In this document: piece by piece, positions 36,780 to 45,542 of the stretch
Layout: each line of letters begins with the position of its first letter
Numbering within the stretch: the first letter of the stretch is position 1
Assembly (NCBI RefSeq): GCF_001509835.1
Contig: NZ_JXTJ01000004.1
Span: forward strand, 248,001 to 312,000
Direction: 5' to 3'
Source of the DNA: Allobosea sp. WAO
Lineage (GTDB): Bacteria; Pseudomonadota; Alphaproteobacteria; Rhizobiales; Beijerinckiaceae
DNA: 64,000 nt
Notes under the pieces: model-generated
Told to the model about the DNA's origin: nothing
Database searches by the model: none
What the model saw: the letters and a program-made list of their open reading frames with translations, nothing else
Position numbers and translations under genes: made by a program

Positions 36780-37970
36780 ATGCCCATTGCCGTCTACGCC
36801 CTCACCGCCGGTGCCTTCGGCATCGGCACCACCGAATTCGTCATCATGGGTCTGTTGTTGCAGGTCGCCAGCGACCTCCAGGTCTCGGTGGCGATGACCG
36901 GCCTGCTGATCTCCGGTTATGCGCTCGGCGTCTTCGTCGGTGCGCCCATCCTGACCCTCGCCACCCGCAAGCTACCGCGCAAGCAGGTGCTGATTCTGCT
37001 GATGGCGATCTTCACCCTCGGCAACATCGCCTGTGCGCTCGCCCCGAGCTACGGCCTCTTGATGGCGGCGCGCATCGTCACCTCGCTGGCGCACGGCACC
37101 TTCTTCGGCGTCGGCTCGGTCGTCGCGACCAGCCTCGTCCCGGAGGACAAGAAGGCTTCGGCCATTGCCGTGATGTTCACCGGACTCACCATCGCGACCC
37201 TTCTCGGCGTCCCCGCCGGCGCCTGGCTCGGCCTGCATTTCGGCTGGCGCGCCACCTTCTGGACCATCGCCGTGATCGGTGTCGTCGCCATGCTGGTGCT
37301 CGCCCGTTTCGTTCCGGCCGACAAGGGCAAGGTCGAGGTCGCGCCGCTGCGCGACGAGCTTGCAACCCTCGCCGACCCGCAGGTGCTGCTCGGCCTCGCC
37401 ATGACCGTGCTCGGCTTCGGCGGCGTTTTCGCGGTCTTCACCTATATCCAGCCGATCCTCGTCGAGATCACTGGCTTCTCGCAGGAGGCCGTCTCGCCGA
37501 TCCTGCTGCTCTTCGGCCTCGGCCTGCTCGTCGGTAACATGCTGGGCGGCAAGCTCGCCGACCGCAATCTGCCCGTCGCCCTGCTTGCGACCACGGCGAG
37601 CCTCGCCATCGTGCTCTTCGCGATGACAGCGACACTGCACTCGCCTGTCGCCGTGACGATCTTCGTCGGCCTGATCGGCGCCGCCGCCTTCGCCACGGTC
37701 GCCCCGCTGCAGATGCGCGTGCTCGACAAGGCCGGACCGGCCGGGCGTAATCTCGCTTCCAGCCTCAACATCGCCGCCTTCAACCTCGGCAATGCCTTCG
37801 GTGCCTGGCTCGGCGGCGTCACCATCGAGCATGGGCCGGGGCTCGCCGCCGTGACCTGGGTTGCCGCCATCGTGCCGCTGGCGAGCCTGATCCTGGCCGT
37901 GATCAGCCTGCGCCTCGACAAGCGCCCGCAGGCGGCGCTGCAGACCGCTCCCGTATCCTGCCCGCAGTAA
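36780..37970 (+). CDS. MFS transporter, DHA1-type sugar/drug efflux
   Basis: A 396-residue, 12-helix major facilitator of the AraJ/DHA1 efflux type. The start MPIAVYALTAGAFGIGTTEFVIMGLL is characteristic, with RKLPRKQVLILLM between helices 2 and 3 (motif A region) and HGTFFGVGSVVATSLVP in helix 4-5. ATG 36780 is preferred over an in-frame TTG at 36729. The substrate is unknown. The aldo-keto reductase gene follows after 34 bases and the LysR gene is divergent. Confidence 0.92.
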   Translation: MPIAVYALTAGAFGIGTTEFVIMGLLLQVASDLQVSVAMTGLLISGYALGVFVGAPILTLATRKLPRKQVLILLMAIFTLGNIACALAPSYGLLMAARIVTSLAHGTFFGVGSVVATSLVPEDKKASAIAVMFTGLTIATLLGVPAGAWLGLHFGWRATFWTIAVIGVVAMLVLARFVPADKGKVEVAPLRDELATLADPQVLLGLAMTVLGFGGVFAVFTYIQPILVEITGFSQEAVSPILLLFGLGLLVGNMLGGKLADRNLPVALLATTASLAIVLFAMTATLHSPVAVTIFVGLIGAAAFATVAPLQMRVLDKAGPAGRNLASSLNIAAFNLGNAFGAWLGGVTIEHGPGLAAVTWVAAIVPLASLILAVISLRLDKRPQAALQTAPVSCPQ

Positions 37971-38004
37971 GCGTTATCAAAGACCTCGCATAAGGAATTC
38001 AACC

Positions 38005-39039
38005 ATGGACTACAGATATCTCGGCCGCTCCGGCCTCAAGGTTCCCGCCCTGAGCTTCGGCGCGGGTACCTTCGGCGGCCAGGGCCCGCTCTTCGGCAAC
38101 TGGGGTACCAGCGACGCCAAGGAAGCGACCCGCCTCGTCGACATCTGTCTCGAGGCTGGGGTCAACCTGTTCGACACCGCCGATGTCTACTCGAACGGCG
38201 CCTCCGAGGAGGTCCTTGGCGCCGCGATCAAGGGCCGGCGCGACAAGGTCCTGATCTCCACCAAGATGAGCCTGCCGATGGGCGATGGTCCCAACGATGC
38301 CGGCTCCTCGCGCAGCCGGCTGATCGACGGCACCGAAGCCGCGCTACGCCGGCTCGGCACTGACCATATCGATCTGCTCCAGCTCCATGCCTTCGACGCC
38401 TTCACGCCGATCGAGGAGGTGCTGTCGACGCTCGATGCGCTGGTTCGCGCCGGCAAGATCCGCCAGGTCGGCGTTTCAAACTTCGCCGGTTGGCAGCTGA
38501 TGAAGTCGCTGGCCCTCGCCGAGAGGCACGGGTTCCCGCGCTATGTCGCGCATCAAGTCTACTATTCGCTGGTCGGCCGCGACTACGAGTTCGACCTGAT
38601 GCCGCTCGGCCTCGACCAGGGTGTCGGCGCCCTCGTCTGGAGTCCGCTTGGCTGGGGCCGCCTGACCGGCAAGATCCGCCGCGGCCAGCCTCTCCCGGAG
38701 GGCAGCCGCCTGCACCAGACCGCCGATTTCGGCCCGCCGGTCGACGATGAGAAGCTCTATGCCATCGTCGACGTGCTCGACGAGCTCGCGGAGGAGACCG
38801 GCAAGACGGTTCCGCAGATCGCGATCAACTGGCTGCTGCAGCGTCCGACCGTCGCCTCGGTGATCATCGGCGCCCGCAACGAGCAGCAATTGCGCGACAA
38901 TCTCGGCGCCGTCGGCTGGGCGCTGACGCCGGAGCAGATCGCCCGGCTCGACGAGGCGAGCGCTACGGTCCCGCCGTACCCGGCCTTCCCGTATCATCGC
39001 CAGGAGGGCTTTGCCCGGCTCAACCCGCCGGTGGTTTAG
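38005..39039 (+). CDS. Aldo/keto reductase
   Basis: A 344-residue NADPH-dependent aldo-keto reductase of the voltage-gated-channel beta subunit-like group. It opens MDYRYLGRSGLKVPALSFGAG-style and shows the catalytic Asp and Tyr in LFDTADVYSNG, the Lys in LISTKMSLP and the His in LLQLHAFDAF. The C-terminal cofactor site reads SVIIGARNEQQLRDN. It probably forms an operon with the MFS gene and reduces an aldehyde or ketone that cannot be named. Confidence in the family is high, in the role low. Confidence 0.93.
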   Translation: MDYRYLGRSGLKVPALSFGAGTFGGQGPLFGNWGTSDAKEATRLVDICLEAGVNLFDTADVYSNGASEEVLGAAIKGRRDKVLISTKMSLPMGDGPNDAGSSRSRLIDGTEAALRRLGTDHIDLLQLHAFDAFTPIEEVLSTLDALVRAGKIRQVGVSNFAGWQLMKSLALAERHGFPRYVAHQVYYSLVGRDYEFDLMPLGLDQGVGALVWSPLGWGRLTGKIRRGQPLPEGSRLHQTADFGPPVDDEKLYAIVDVLDELAEETGKTVPQIAINWLLQRPTVASVIIGARNEQQLRDNLGAVGWALTPEQIARLDEASATVPPYPAFPYHRQEGFARLNPPVV

Positions 39040-39058
39040 CTCCTTCTTCGCTCACATC

Positions 39059-39163
39059 GTCATCCCGGACGCAGCGAAGCGGAGGTCAGGGATCCCTGCC
39101 GGAGCCTTCCCGATCTAAGTTCAGGCATGGATCCCGGGTCTCCCTTCGGTCGCCCGGGACGAC
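39059..39163. repeat. Intergenic inverted repeat
   Basis: The arms GTCATCCCGG..GGGATCC (39059-39095) and GGATCCCGGG..CCCGGGACGAC (39129-39163) are inverted relatives, each with a small internal hairpin (GCAGCGAAGC in one, CCCTTCGG in the other). The element fills the first half of the gap between the aldo-keto reductase and the YciI-like gene. It resembles the other palindromic elements of this window in layout but not in exact sequence. No coding signal is seen. Confidence 0.5.
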
Positions 39164-39260
39164 ATAGTCTGGAGGAACATCGACGCGGCTTGATTTTTTG
39201 CGCTCCCGCCTGTCGGCTGCGGGCCCGGCCAGACGTCCTTGGCCATGAGAGGAGCCGCCG

Positions 39261-39626
39261 ATGCACTACGCCATCCTTTGCTATCATTCCGAAGAGGTCG
39301 TCACGGCCTGGACGAAGGAGCAGAACGAGGAGGTCATGGGCCGCCTCGAAAAGGTCCGCCAGCGCATCGCCAAGGAAGGCAAGCTCGGCCCCGTCGCGCG
39401 CCTGCTGCCGACCACGGCGGCAACGACCCTGCGCAAGGATCGTGACGCGCCGCTTATCCTCGACGGCCCCTTCGCCGAGACCAAGGAGCAGTTCCTCGGC
39501 TTCTACATCGTCGACGTCGCCGATCTCGACGAGGCGCTCGGTATTGCGCGCGAGCTCGGCGAGGCCAATCCCGGCGGCGCCTTCGAGGTTCGCCCGCTTG
39601 CGGTCTACTATCCGGCGGGAGTCTGA
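39261..39626 (+). CDS. YciI-like (DGPF domain) protein
   Basis: A 121-residue protein of the YCII-related/DGPF family, named after the motif in LILDGPFAETKEQFLGFYI. It has the ferredoxin-like fold start MHYAILCYHSEE. Proteins of this kind are constant partners of ECF42-type sigma factors. The sigma gene begins two bases after its stop. Function of the family is unclear; it may act as a sensor or as a small enzyme. AGAGGAG precedes the ATG. Confidence 0.9.
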   Translation: MHYAILCYHSEEVVTAWTKEQNEEVMGRLEKVRQRIAKEGKLGPVARLLPTTAATTLRKDRDAPLILDGPFAETKEQFLGFYIVDVADLDEALGIARELGEANPGGAFEVRPLAVYYPAGV

Positions 39627-39628
39627 AG

Positions 39629-40891
39629 ATGGCCGACCTCGCCTGGATCGATGCGGCGCTGCTTGCGGCCCGCCCCCAGGCGATCAGCGCATTGCTGCGC
39701 TATTTCCGCGATCTCGACATCGCCGAGGAGGCCTATCAGGAGGCCTGCCTCAGGGCGCTCAAGACCTGGCCGCAGAACGGGCCGCCGCGCGACCCAACCG
39801 CCTGGCTGATCTTCGTCGGCCGCAATGTCGCGCTCGATCAGGTCAGGCGACAGAAGAAACAGGAACCGTTGCCGCAGGACGACCGGATTTCCGACCTCGG
39901 CGATGCAGAAAGCGATGTCGCCGAGCGGCTCGACGGGGCCCACTACCGCGACGACATCCTGCGGTTGCTGTTCATCTGCTGCCATCCGGAGCTGCCGGCG
40001 ACGCAGCAGGTCGCGCTCGCCCTGCGCATCGTCTCGGGGCTGAGCGCCAAGCAGATAGCGCGGGCCTTTCTCGTCGGCGAAAGCGCGATGGAGCAGCGCA
40101 TCACCCGGGCCAAGGCGCGGATCGCCGCCGCCGAGGTGCCATTCGAAGCGCCCGGCCCTGTCGAGCGCGGCGAACGGCTCGCGGCGGTCGCGGCGATGCT
40201 CTACCTCGTCTTCAACGAAGGCTACTCCGCCTCGGGAGCGGAAGCCGATCGTCGCCGGCCGTTCAGCGAGGAGGCGATCCGCCTGGCCCGGCTGCTGCTC
40301 AGGCTGTTCCCGACAGAGCCGGAGATCATGGGCCTGGCGGCGTTGATGCTGCTGCAGCATGCGCGCGCCGCGACACGCCTAGACGATAGCGGCGCGATCG
40401 TGCTGCTCGACGACCAGGACCGGGCGCTCTGGGACCGGCATCTGATCGCCGAAGGCCTGGCCTTGATCGACAAGGCGATGCGCCACCAATCCCCGGGTCC
40501 TTACCAACTCCAGGCGGCGATCGCTGCCGTTCATGTCCGTGCGGTGCGGCCTGAGGAGACCGACTGGGCGCAGATCGACCTGCTCTACGCCACGTTGGAG
40601 CATGTCCAGCCCTCGCCGGTGGTGTCGCTAAACCGTGCCGTCGCGGTCGGCAAGCTGCGCGGGCCCGCAGCCGCCTTGTCCTTCATCGAGCCGTTGGAAG
40701 CGTCGCTAGCCGGCTACTTCCACTTCTTCGGCCTGAAGGGCGGGCTGCTGCTGCAGCTCGGCCGCGGTCGCGAGGCGCGGATCGCCTTCGACCGGGCGAT
40801 CGCGCTCGCGAACAGTGCCAGCGAGGCGGCCCATATCCGCCTACATATCGACCGGCTGATGCGAGAGAGCGAAACCTCGAGCGCCGGCTGA
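39629..40891 (+). CDS. ECF42-type RNA polymerase sigma factor with C-terminal extension
   Basis: A 420-residue extracytoplasmic-function sigma factor. Region 2 (residues about 10-75, DIAEEAYQEACLRALKTWPQ, DPTAWLIFVGRNVALDQVRR) is followed by region 4 (LPATQQVALALRIVSGLSAKQIARAFLVGESAMEQRI). A long C-terminal TPR-like part (LYLVFNEGYSASGA, SLNRAVAVGKL, GREARIAFDRAIALA) follows. This layout and the adjacent DGPF gene define the ECF42 group as I know it. No anti-sigma factor is nearby; the C-terminal extension is thought to regulate such factors. The target promoters are unknown. Confidence 0.92.
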   Translation: MADLAWIDAALLAARPQAISALLRYFRDLDIAEEAYQEACLRALKTWPQNGPPRDPTAWLIFVGRNVALDQVRRQKKQEPLPQDDRISDLGDAESDVAERLDGAHYRDDILRLLFICCHPELPATQQVALALRIVSGLSAKQIARAFLVGESAMEQRITRAKARIAAAEVPFEAPGPVERGERLAAVAAMLYLVFNEGYSASGAEADRRRPFSEEAIRLARLLLRLFPTEPEIMGLAALMLLQHARAATRLDDSGAIVLLDDQDRALWDRHLIAEGLALIDKAMRHQSPGPYQLQAAIAAVHVRAVRPEETDWAQIDLLYATLEHVQPSPVVSLNRAVAVGKLRGPAAALSFIEPLEASLAGYFHFFGLKGGLLLQLGRGREARIAFDRAIALANSASEAAHIRLHIDRLMRESETSSAG

Positions 40892-40982
40892 CACCACATC
40901 TAGCCGGACCGTGCAGCGCAGACGCCACTCGCATATTCACGCGTCAAATCAATGTACTGAGGTACGATCCTCGCCCTTTAGA

Positions 40983-41492
40983 TCAGCGATCGAGACTTAG
41001 TGCCAGCCGCGTGAGCAGGCGGGCGAGCTCGGCCTGCTCTGCCGCGTCCAGCCCGCCGAGCAGCCGGTGCTCCAGCGCCATGTCCTCGCGAAAGGCGGCC
41101 TCGGCCTTGGTCCGCCCGGCTTCGGTCAACTCGACCAAGAGGCTGCGCCGATCCTCCTGCGCCTCGCGGCGCCGGATCAGCCCAGCGGCCTCCAGTCGAT
41201 TGAGGCGCGCCGTCAGGCCACCGGAGGAAATCATGAGCGTCTGGTAGAGCTCGGTCGGCGTCAGCCGCCAGGGCTCGCCGGAACGCAGCAGGGTCGAGAT
41301 CACATCGAACTCGCCGGCATCGAGACCGTGCCGGGCGAAGACTGCCTCGATATCTGGCCGCAGCCGCAGGGTGATCCGCCTGGCGCGGCCGATCACCGCC
41401 ATCGGGCTGGTATCGAGGTCGGGCAGTTCGCGCGCCCATTGCGCCCGCAGCCGGTCGACATGGTCCTGCCGCTCTCCAACCGCACCATCCAT
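40983..41492 (-). CDS. MarR family transcriptional regulator
   Basis: A 169-residue winged-helix regulator. The DNA-binding part reads LTPTELYQTLMISSGGLTARLNRLEAAGLI followed by the wing EDRRSLLVELTEAGR. The start at 41492 is preferred: AGGGGA lies just upstream, and this leaves the palindromic operators at 41541-41585 outside the gene. A longer frame to 41552 exists. It is divergent from a VOC protein gene, which with itself is the probable target. MarR proteins of this kind usually release DNA upon binding a phenolic ligand or oxidation. Confidence 0.92.
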   Translation of the reverse strand: MDGAVGERQDHVDRLRAQWARELPDLDTSPMAVIGRARRITLRLRPDIEAVFARHGLDAGEFDVISTLLRSGEPWRLTPTELYQTLMISSGGLTARLNRLEAAGLIRRREAQEDRRSLLVELTEAGRTKAEAAFREDMALEHRLLGGLDAAEQAELARLLTRLALSLDR

Positions 41493-41538
41493 GCCGTTCC
41501 CCTGCTCCTGTCCAATCCTGTCAGGAGAACGCTGGCTA

Positions 41539-41585
41539 TATCTTGACGTCAAGACATTATCGCATTTATCTTGACGTCAAGATAA
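41539..41585. promoter_or_regulatory. Two palindromic operators, probably for MarR
   Basis: Two copies of the palindrome TCTTGACGTCAAGA lie at 41541-41554 and 41569-41582; the second extends to a perfect 20-base palindrome (41566-41585). Their centres are 28 bases apart. They lie between the divergent MarR gene and the VOC gene, and the form fits the known 16 to 20 base MarR-type operators. The second copy ends 12 bases before the VOC start, so bound protein should block it directly. Confidence 0.8.
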
Positions 41586-41597
41586 ATGGAGGAAGCG

Positions 41598-42014
41598 ATG
41601 TCAGCACAAATTCCATTCACGCTAGCCGGGCTGGACCATGTGGTGTTCCGCACCAGCGATCCCGCCCGCATGCTGCGCTTCTACCAGGACGTGCTCGGCT
41701 GTCCGCTCGAGCGCCGCCAGGACGAGCTCGGGCTGGCGCAGTTGCGCGCTGGCCGCTCGTTGATCGACCTCGTTGACATCGCCGGCCCGCTCGGCCGTGC
41801 CGGCGGCGCCGCCCCGGGCGCGGAAGGGCGTAATGTCGATCATATCTGCCTCGGGATCAGGCCTTTCGACGAAGAGGGCCTGCGCGCCCATCTGGCACGT
41901 CATGGCGTCGCGATCGTCGCTGCCGGTTCGCGCTACGGCGCCGAGGGCGAAGGCCAGGCGATCTACATCCGTGATCCCGACGGCAACGCGATCGAGCTCA
42001 AGGGAGCCGAGTGA
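41598..42014 (+). CDS. VOC family protein
   Basis: A 138-residue single-domain glyoxalase/dioxygenase-fold protein. It opens FTLAGLDHVVFRTSDPARMLRFYQDVLG with the metal-ligand His in LDHVV, has a second His in NVDHICLGI and the terminal Glu in DPDGNAIELKG, so the metal site is complete. The ATG at 41598 follows GGAGGAAGCG; an ATG at 41586 overlaps the ribosome binding site and is unlikely. It is divergent from MarR and lies behind the twin operators. It probably detoxifies a ligand of MarR. Confidence 0.9.
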   Translation: MSAQIPFTLAGLDHVVFRTSDPARMLRFYQDVLGCPLERRQDELGLAQLRAGRSLIDLVDIAGPLGRAGGAAPGAEGRNVDHICLGIRPFDEEGLRAHLARHGVAIVAAGSRYGAEGEGQAIYIRDPDGNAIELKGAE

Positions 42015-42156
42015 GCACCGAGACCGGCCTCGGAAAATAATTCACGGCCTTTGTCGGCACCGGAAGGTCGTCAACGTCCTAGCGTCAGGCCTCCGGAAAA
42101 CCCGGCCGGCAGAGACGAAACCAACGTCCAACAGCAGCAAAAGAGGGAATTTCGCC

Positions 42157-42582
42157 ATGTCGCAAGCAGCAACCGCCCAAAAGCCAGAAGCCCAGCCCGA
42201 AACCCGCGGCGGCGTCGTGCCCTATATCAGCGTCGATGGCGCGGTGAAGGCCTCCGAATTCTACCAGAAGGCCTTCGGTGCCGAAGAAGTCGCCCGCCAG
42301 CCGGTCGACGACAAGGGCCGCACCATGCACATTCACCTCTACGTCAATGGCGGCTCGCTGATGTTGAGCGATCCCTATCCGGAGTACGGCTACCCCTGGC
42401 AGGCGCCGCAGGGCTGCACGATGACCCTGCGCGTCGACGATATCGACTTCTGGTGGAAGCGCGGCGTCGAGGCCGGCATGGAGGTCGTCACCCCGGTCGA
42501 GGTAATGTTCTGGGGCGACCGCTACGGCCAGTATCGCGACCCGTTCGGCTTCCTCTGGGCGCTGGTCTCCGCGGTCAAGTAA
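42157..42582 (+). CDS. PhnB-like VOC family protein
   Basis: A 141-residue protein of the PhnB/3-demethylubiquinone-like branch of the VOC fold. Typical blocks are VVPYISVDGAVKASEFYQKAFG, MHIHLYVNGGSLMLSDPYPEYG, and EVMFWGDRYGQYRDPFGFLWAL at the end. ATG 42157 is used because the frame upstream overlaps the previous gene. The reaction is unknown. Members are common in stress cassettes with DGPF, DoxX and ECF sigma genes, as here. Confidence 0.9.
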   Translation: MSQAATAQKPEAQPETRGGVVPYISVDGAVKASEFYQKAFGAEEVARQPVDDKGRTMHIHLYVNGGSLMLSDPYPEYGYPWQAPQGCTMTLRVDDIDFWWKRGVEAGMEVVTPVEVMFWGDRYGQYRDPFGFLWALVSAVK

Positions 42583-42691
42583 GCGCCCCGCCGGCACGCA
42601 AAGCCAGTTTCACGAAGCTCTCGCCGGCCGCCCCCGCGCGCCGGGCCGGCGAAGCCATGCCCGATCAAACCATGCCGTTCCGGAGAGAACC

Positions 42692-43111
42692 ATGCACTCG
42701 GAAATCCAAATCACCGCTTCTCCACCCGTGACGCTTTGGATCGGCCGCGTGATGAGCGGGCTGGTCATTGCCTTCCTTATCTTCGACGGTGGCATCAAGC
42801 TCGCACCTCTCTCGGTGGTGACCGAGACGATGCAACAGCTCGGCTATTCCGCTTCGCCGGAGCTGGCACGCGGGCTCGGCGTGATGACCCTGGCAATCGC
42901 TCTGCTCTACGCGCTGCCGCGGACCAGCATTCTCGGCGCGATCCTGCTCACCGGGCTGCTCGGCGGCGCCATGGCAACACATCTGCGGGTCGGCAGCCCG
43001 CTCTTCAGCCATCTCTTCTTCGGCCTCTATCTCGGCCTGATCGCCTGGGGCGGGCTGTACCTGCGCGATGAGAGGCTGCGCCGCCTGATCCCCTTGCGTG
43101 CAGAAATCTGA
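42692..43111 (+). CDS. DoxX family membrane protein
   Basis: A 139-residue membrane protein with four hydrophobic helices (residues about 15-35, 60-80, 82-100 and 105-125). The family blocks are VMSGLVIAFLIFDGGIKL and MTLAIALLYALPRTSILGAILLTG-like sequence, then GGAMATHLRVGSPLFSH. DoxX-type proteins are linked with quinone or oxidative-stress chemistry in the membrane; this one has no assigned role. It sits 109 bases after the PhnB-like gene on the same strand. Confidence 0.88.
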   Translation: MHSEIQITASPPVTLWIGRVMSGLVIAFLIFDGGIKLAPLSVVTETMQQLGYSASPELARGLGVMTLAIALLYALPRTSILGAILLTGLLGGAMATHLRVGSPLFSHLFFGLYLGLIAWGGLYLRDERLRRLIPLRAEI

Positions 43112-43215
43112 CCGCTCGCCAAATACGCGCCCCTATCCTGTCGCAAACTGACGGGAAGCCGTCGCACCTTCTTCAGCAAGCCTTCTCGGAGGCGCCAACA
43201 CAGGAGGAACACGCC

Positions 43216-43746
43216 ATGTCCAACATTGTTGAAGCCGAAAAGACGCAGGACTTTTCCGGATGCATGCCGGCCAAGCCGCAGCAGGAGCATGAATGGCTGC
43301 ACAAGCTCGTCGGCGAATGGACCTATGAGGCCGATTGCCTGATGGGCCCGGACCAGCCGGCGATGAAATCGAGCGGGACGCATCGGACGACCTCGTTCGG
43401 CGGCCTCTGGATCGTCGGCGACGGCGAGGGCAAGATGCCGGACGGCTCACCCGCGCAGACCCGGTTGACCCTCGGCTACGATGCCTTGAAGGGCGCGTTC
43501 GTCGGCAGCTTCATAGGCTCGATGATGTCCAATCAGTGGGTCTACTCCGGCAAGCTCGACGCTTCCGGCAAGATCCTCACCCTCGACACGGAAGGCCCCG
43601 ACTTCACCACGCCGGGCAAGACCGCGAAGTATCAGGACATCCTCGAGATCAAGAGCGACGACCACCATACCCTGTCATCGCAGGCGCAGGGCCCGGACGG
43701 GACGTGGCACAGCTTCATGACCGCGCATTATCGCCGCAAGCGGTAG
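43216..43746 (+). CDS. DUF1579 family protein
   Basis: A 176-residue protein of the DUF1579 family, probably a lipocalin-like beta barrel. Typical blocks are QQEHEWLHKLVGEWTYEADC, GLWIVGDGEGKMP and RLTLGYDALKGAFVGSFIGSM. No signal peptide is seen. AGGAGG precedes the ATG at an ideal distance. It is the last gene of the small stress cassette that began with the YciI-like gene. The ligand or function is unknown. Confidence 0.88.
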   Translation: MSNIVEAEKTQDFSGCMPAKPQQEHEWLHKLVGEWTYEADCLMGPDQPAMKSSGTHRTTSFGGLWIVGDGEGKMPDGSPAQTRLTLGYDALKGAFVGSFIGSMMSNQWVYSGKLDASGKILTLDTEGPDFTTPGKTAKYQDILEIKSDDHHTLSSQAQGPDGTWHSFMTAHYRRKR

Positions 43747-43782
43747 CGCCAAGGCATCACACGCAGCTGCGGCAACCATTGA

Positions 43783-43817
43783 ACGAGGGCGCGGGCCGGC
43801 CGGCTCCGCGCCCTCGT
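43783..43817 (+). terminator. Strong hairpin after the DUF1579 gene
   Basis: A perfect 12-base-pair stem, ACGAGGGCGCGG/CCGCGCCCTCGT, with an 11-base G+C-rich loop, lies 36 bases after the stop and about 70 bases before trpG. It is followed by GCTTGACC, not a T-run, so it may stop transcription weakly or with help. It marks the border between the stress cassette and the trp operon. Confidence 0.5.
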
Positions 43818-43889
43818 GCTTGACCCGCACGCGCGTTCGGGGCCATGTGCAATCGCAATGACAACGGGTGGGGACGGCCCCGGACGGCG

Positions 43890-44507
43890 ATGCGCATCCT
43901 GCTGATCGACAATTACGACAGCTTCACCTGGAACCTGGTCCACCTGATCGGCGGGCTCGGAGCCGAGGTCGAAGTTCGCCGCAACGACTCGCTGACGGTC
44001 GCGGAGGCGCTTTCCGGCGGCCACGGCGCGATCGTGCTTTCGCCCGGCCCGTGCACGCCGACCGAAGCCGGCATCTGCCTCGACCTCGTGCGCGAAGGCG
44101 CCGGCAAGGTGCCGATGTTCGGCGTCTGCCTCGGCCTGCAGACGATCGGCCAGGTCTTCGGCGGCGAGGTCGTGCGTGCGCCGCTGCCGATGCACGGCAA
44201 GGTCTCGACCGTGACCCATAGTGCGCGCGGCCTGTTCCACGGGATAAATGGGCCGCTCGAGGCGACGCGCTACCATTCGTTGGTGGTGAAGCGCGAGACC
44301 TGCCCGGAGGTCCTTTCGATCGAGGCGGAATCCGGTGACGGCATGATCATGGCGCTCTCGCATCGCGAGCTTCCGGTGCATGGCGTGCAGTTCCATCCGG
44401 AAAGCATCGCTTCGGAGCATGGCGCGACGATCCTGCGCAATTTCCTCGATCTCGCCGAACGATGGTCGGCTGCGTCCGACTCCGCCGCCCTTTCCGCGAC
44501 AGCCTGA
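43890..44507 (+). CDS. trpG: Anthranilate synthase component II (glutamine amidotransferase)
   Basis: TrpG supplies ammonia from glutamine to TrpE. The 205-residue class I glutaminase begins [20 protein letters not shown]. It carries the nucleophile cysteine in [13 protein letters not shown] and the His-Glu pair in [14 protein letters not shown]. The [11 protein letters not shown] oxyanion region is present. I chose the ATG at 43890; the longer frame is not conserved. The four bases between neighbours and the 14-base gap to trpD show an operon. A similar PabA role cannot be excluded. Confidence 0.95.
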   Translation: MRILLIDNYDSFTWNLVHLIGGLGAEVEVRRNDSLTVAEALSGGHGAIVLSPGPCTPTEAGICLDLVREGAGKVPMFGVCLGLQTIGQVFGGEVVRAPLPMHGKVSTVTHSARGLFHGINGPLEATRYHSLVVKRETCPEVLSIEAESGDGMIMALSHRELPVHGVQFHPESIASEHGATILRNFLDLAERWSAASDSAALSATA

Positions 44508-44521
44508 TCGATCGAGTTCCC

Positions 44522-45535
44522 ATGGAAGACTTCAAGCCCTTCATCGCCAAGGTCGCGACCGGCGCCTCGCTTTCGCGCGAGGAGGCTAGAGACGCCTTCG
44601 AGACCATGCTTTCGGGCGGCGTCACCAACGCCCAGGCCGCCGCCTTCCTGATGGCGCTGCGCGTGCGCGGCGAGAGCACCGACGAGATCGCCGGCGCCGT
44701 CAGCGCGATGCGCGCCCGCATGCTCACGGTCTCCGCCCCCGCGGATGCGATCGACATAGTCGGCACCGGCGGCGATGCGTCCGGTTCATACAATGTCTCG
44801 ACGCTGGCCTCGATCATCACCGCCGCCTGCGGCGTGCCGGTCGCCAAGCATGGCAACCGCGCGGCGTCCTCGCGCTCCGGCGCCGCCGACGTCCTGACGG
44901 CGCTCGGCGTAAAGGTCGGCCTGGAGCCGGCCGGGATCGAACGCAGCATCCGCGACGCCGGCGTCGGCTTCATGTTCGCGCCGGCCCATCACGCCTCGAT
45001 GCGCCATGTCGCACCGGTGCGCACCGAACTCGGCACCCGCACGATCTTCAACCTCGTCGGCCCGCTCTCCAACCCGGCCGGCGTGAAGAAGCAGCTGGTC
45101 GGGGCCTTCTCCGAGACCTGGCTCGAGCCGATGGTCAAGGTGCTCGCCTCGCTCGGCTCGCAGTCGATCTGGGCCGTGCACGGCTCGGACGGGCTCGACG
45201 AGATCACCACCACTGGTCCGACCCGCGTCGTCGCGCTGAAGGACGGCAAGATCGAGAGTTTCTCGATCTCTCCCGAGGATGTCGGCATCGCCCGGGCGAA
45301 GCCCGAGGATCTGCGCGGCGGCGAACCGGAGCAGAACGCAAGAGCCTTGCAGGACGTGCTCGACGGCAAGAAGAGCGCCTTCCGCGACATCGCCGCCTTC
45401 AACGCCGCCGCAGCTTTGGTCGTCGCTGGCAAGGCCGGCACGCTCGGCGGCGGCCTCTCGCAGGCCTATCAGGCGCTCGACAGCGGTAAGGCCAAGGGGG
45501 TGCTCGCCGCGCTCGTCTCAAGCTCGAACGCCTGA
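44522..45535 (+). CDS. trpD: Anthranilate phosphoribosyltransferase
   Basis: TrpD transfers phosphoribosyl from PRPP to anthranilate, the second step of tryptophan synthesis. The 337-residue protein has the glycine-rich PRPP loop [36 protein letters not shown] and the [18 protein letters not shown] block with [12 protein letters not shown]. The ATG at 44522 gives [11 protein letters not shown], the usual N-terminus. It is 14 bases after trpG and 7 bases before trpC. Confidence 0.97.
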   Translation: MEDFKPFIAKVATGASLSREEARDAFETMLSGGVTNAQAAAFLMALRVRGESTDEIAGAVSAMRARMLTVSAPADAIDIVGTGGDASGSYNVSTLASIITAACGVPVAKHGNRAASSRSGAADVLTALGVKVGLEPAGIERSIRDAGVGFMFAPAHHASMRHVAPVRTELGTRTIFNLVGPLSNPAGVKKQLVGAFSETWLEPMVKVLASLGSQSIWAVHGSDGLDEITTTGPTRVVALKDGKIESFSISPEDVGIARAKPEDLRGGEPEQNARALQDVLDGKKSAFRDIAAFNAAAALVVAGKAGTLGGGLSQAYQALDSGKAKGVLAALVSSSNA

Positions 45536-45542
45536 GGCCGCC

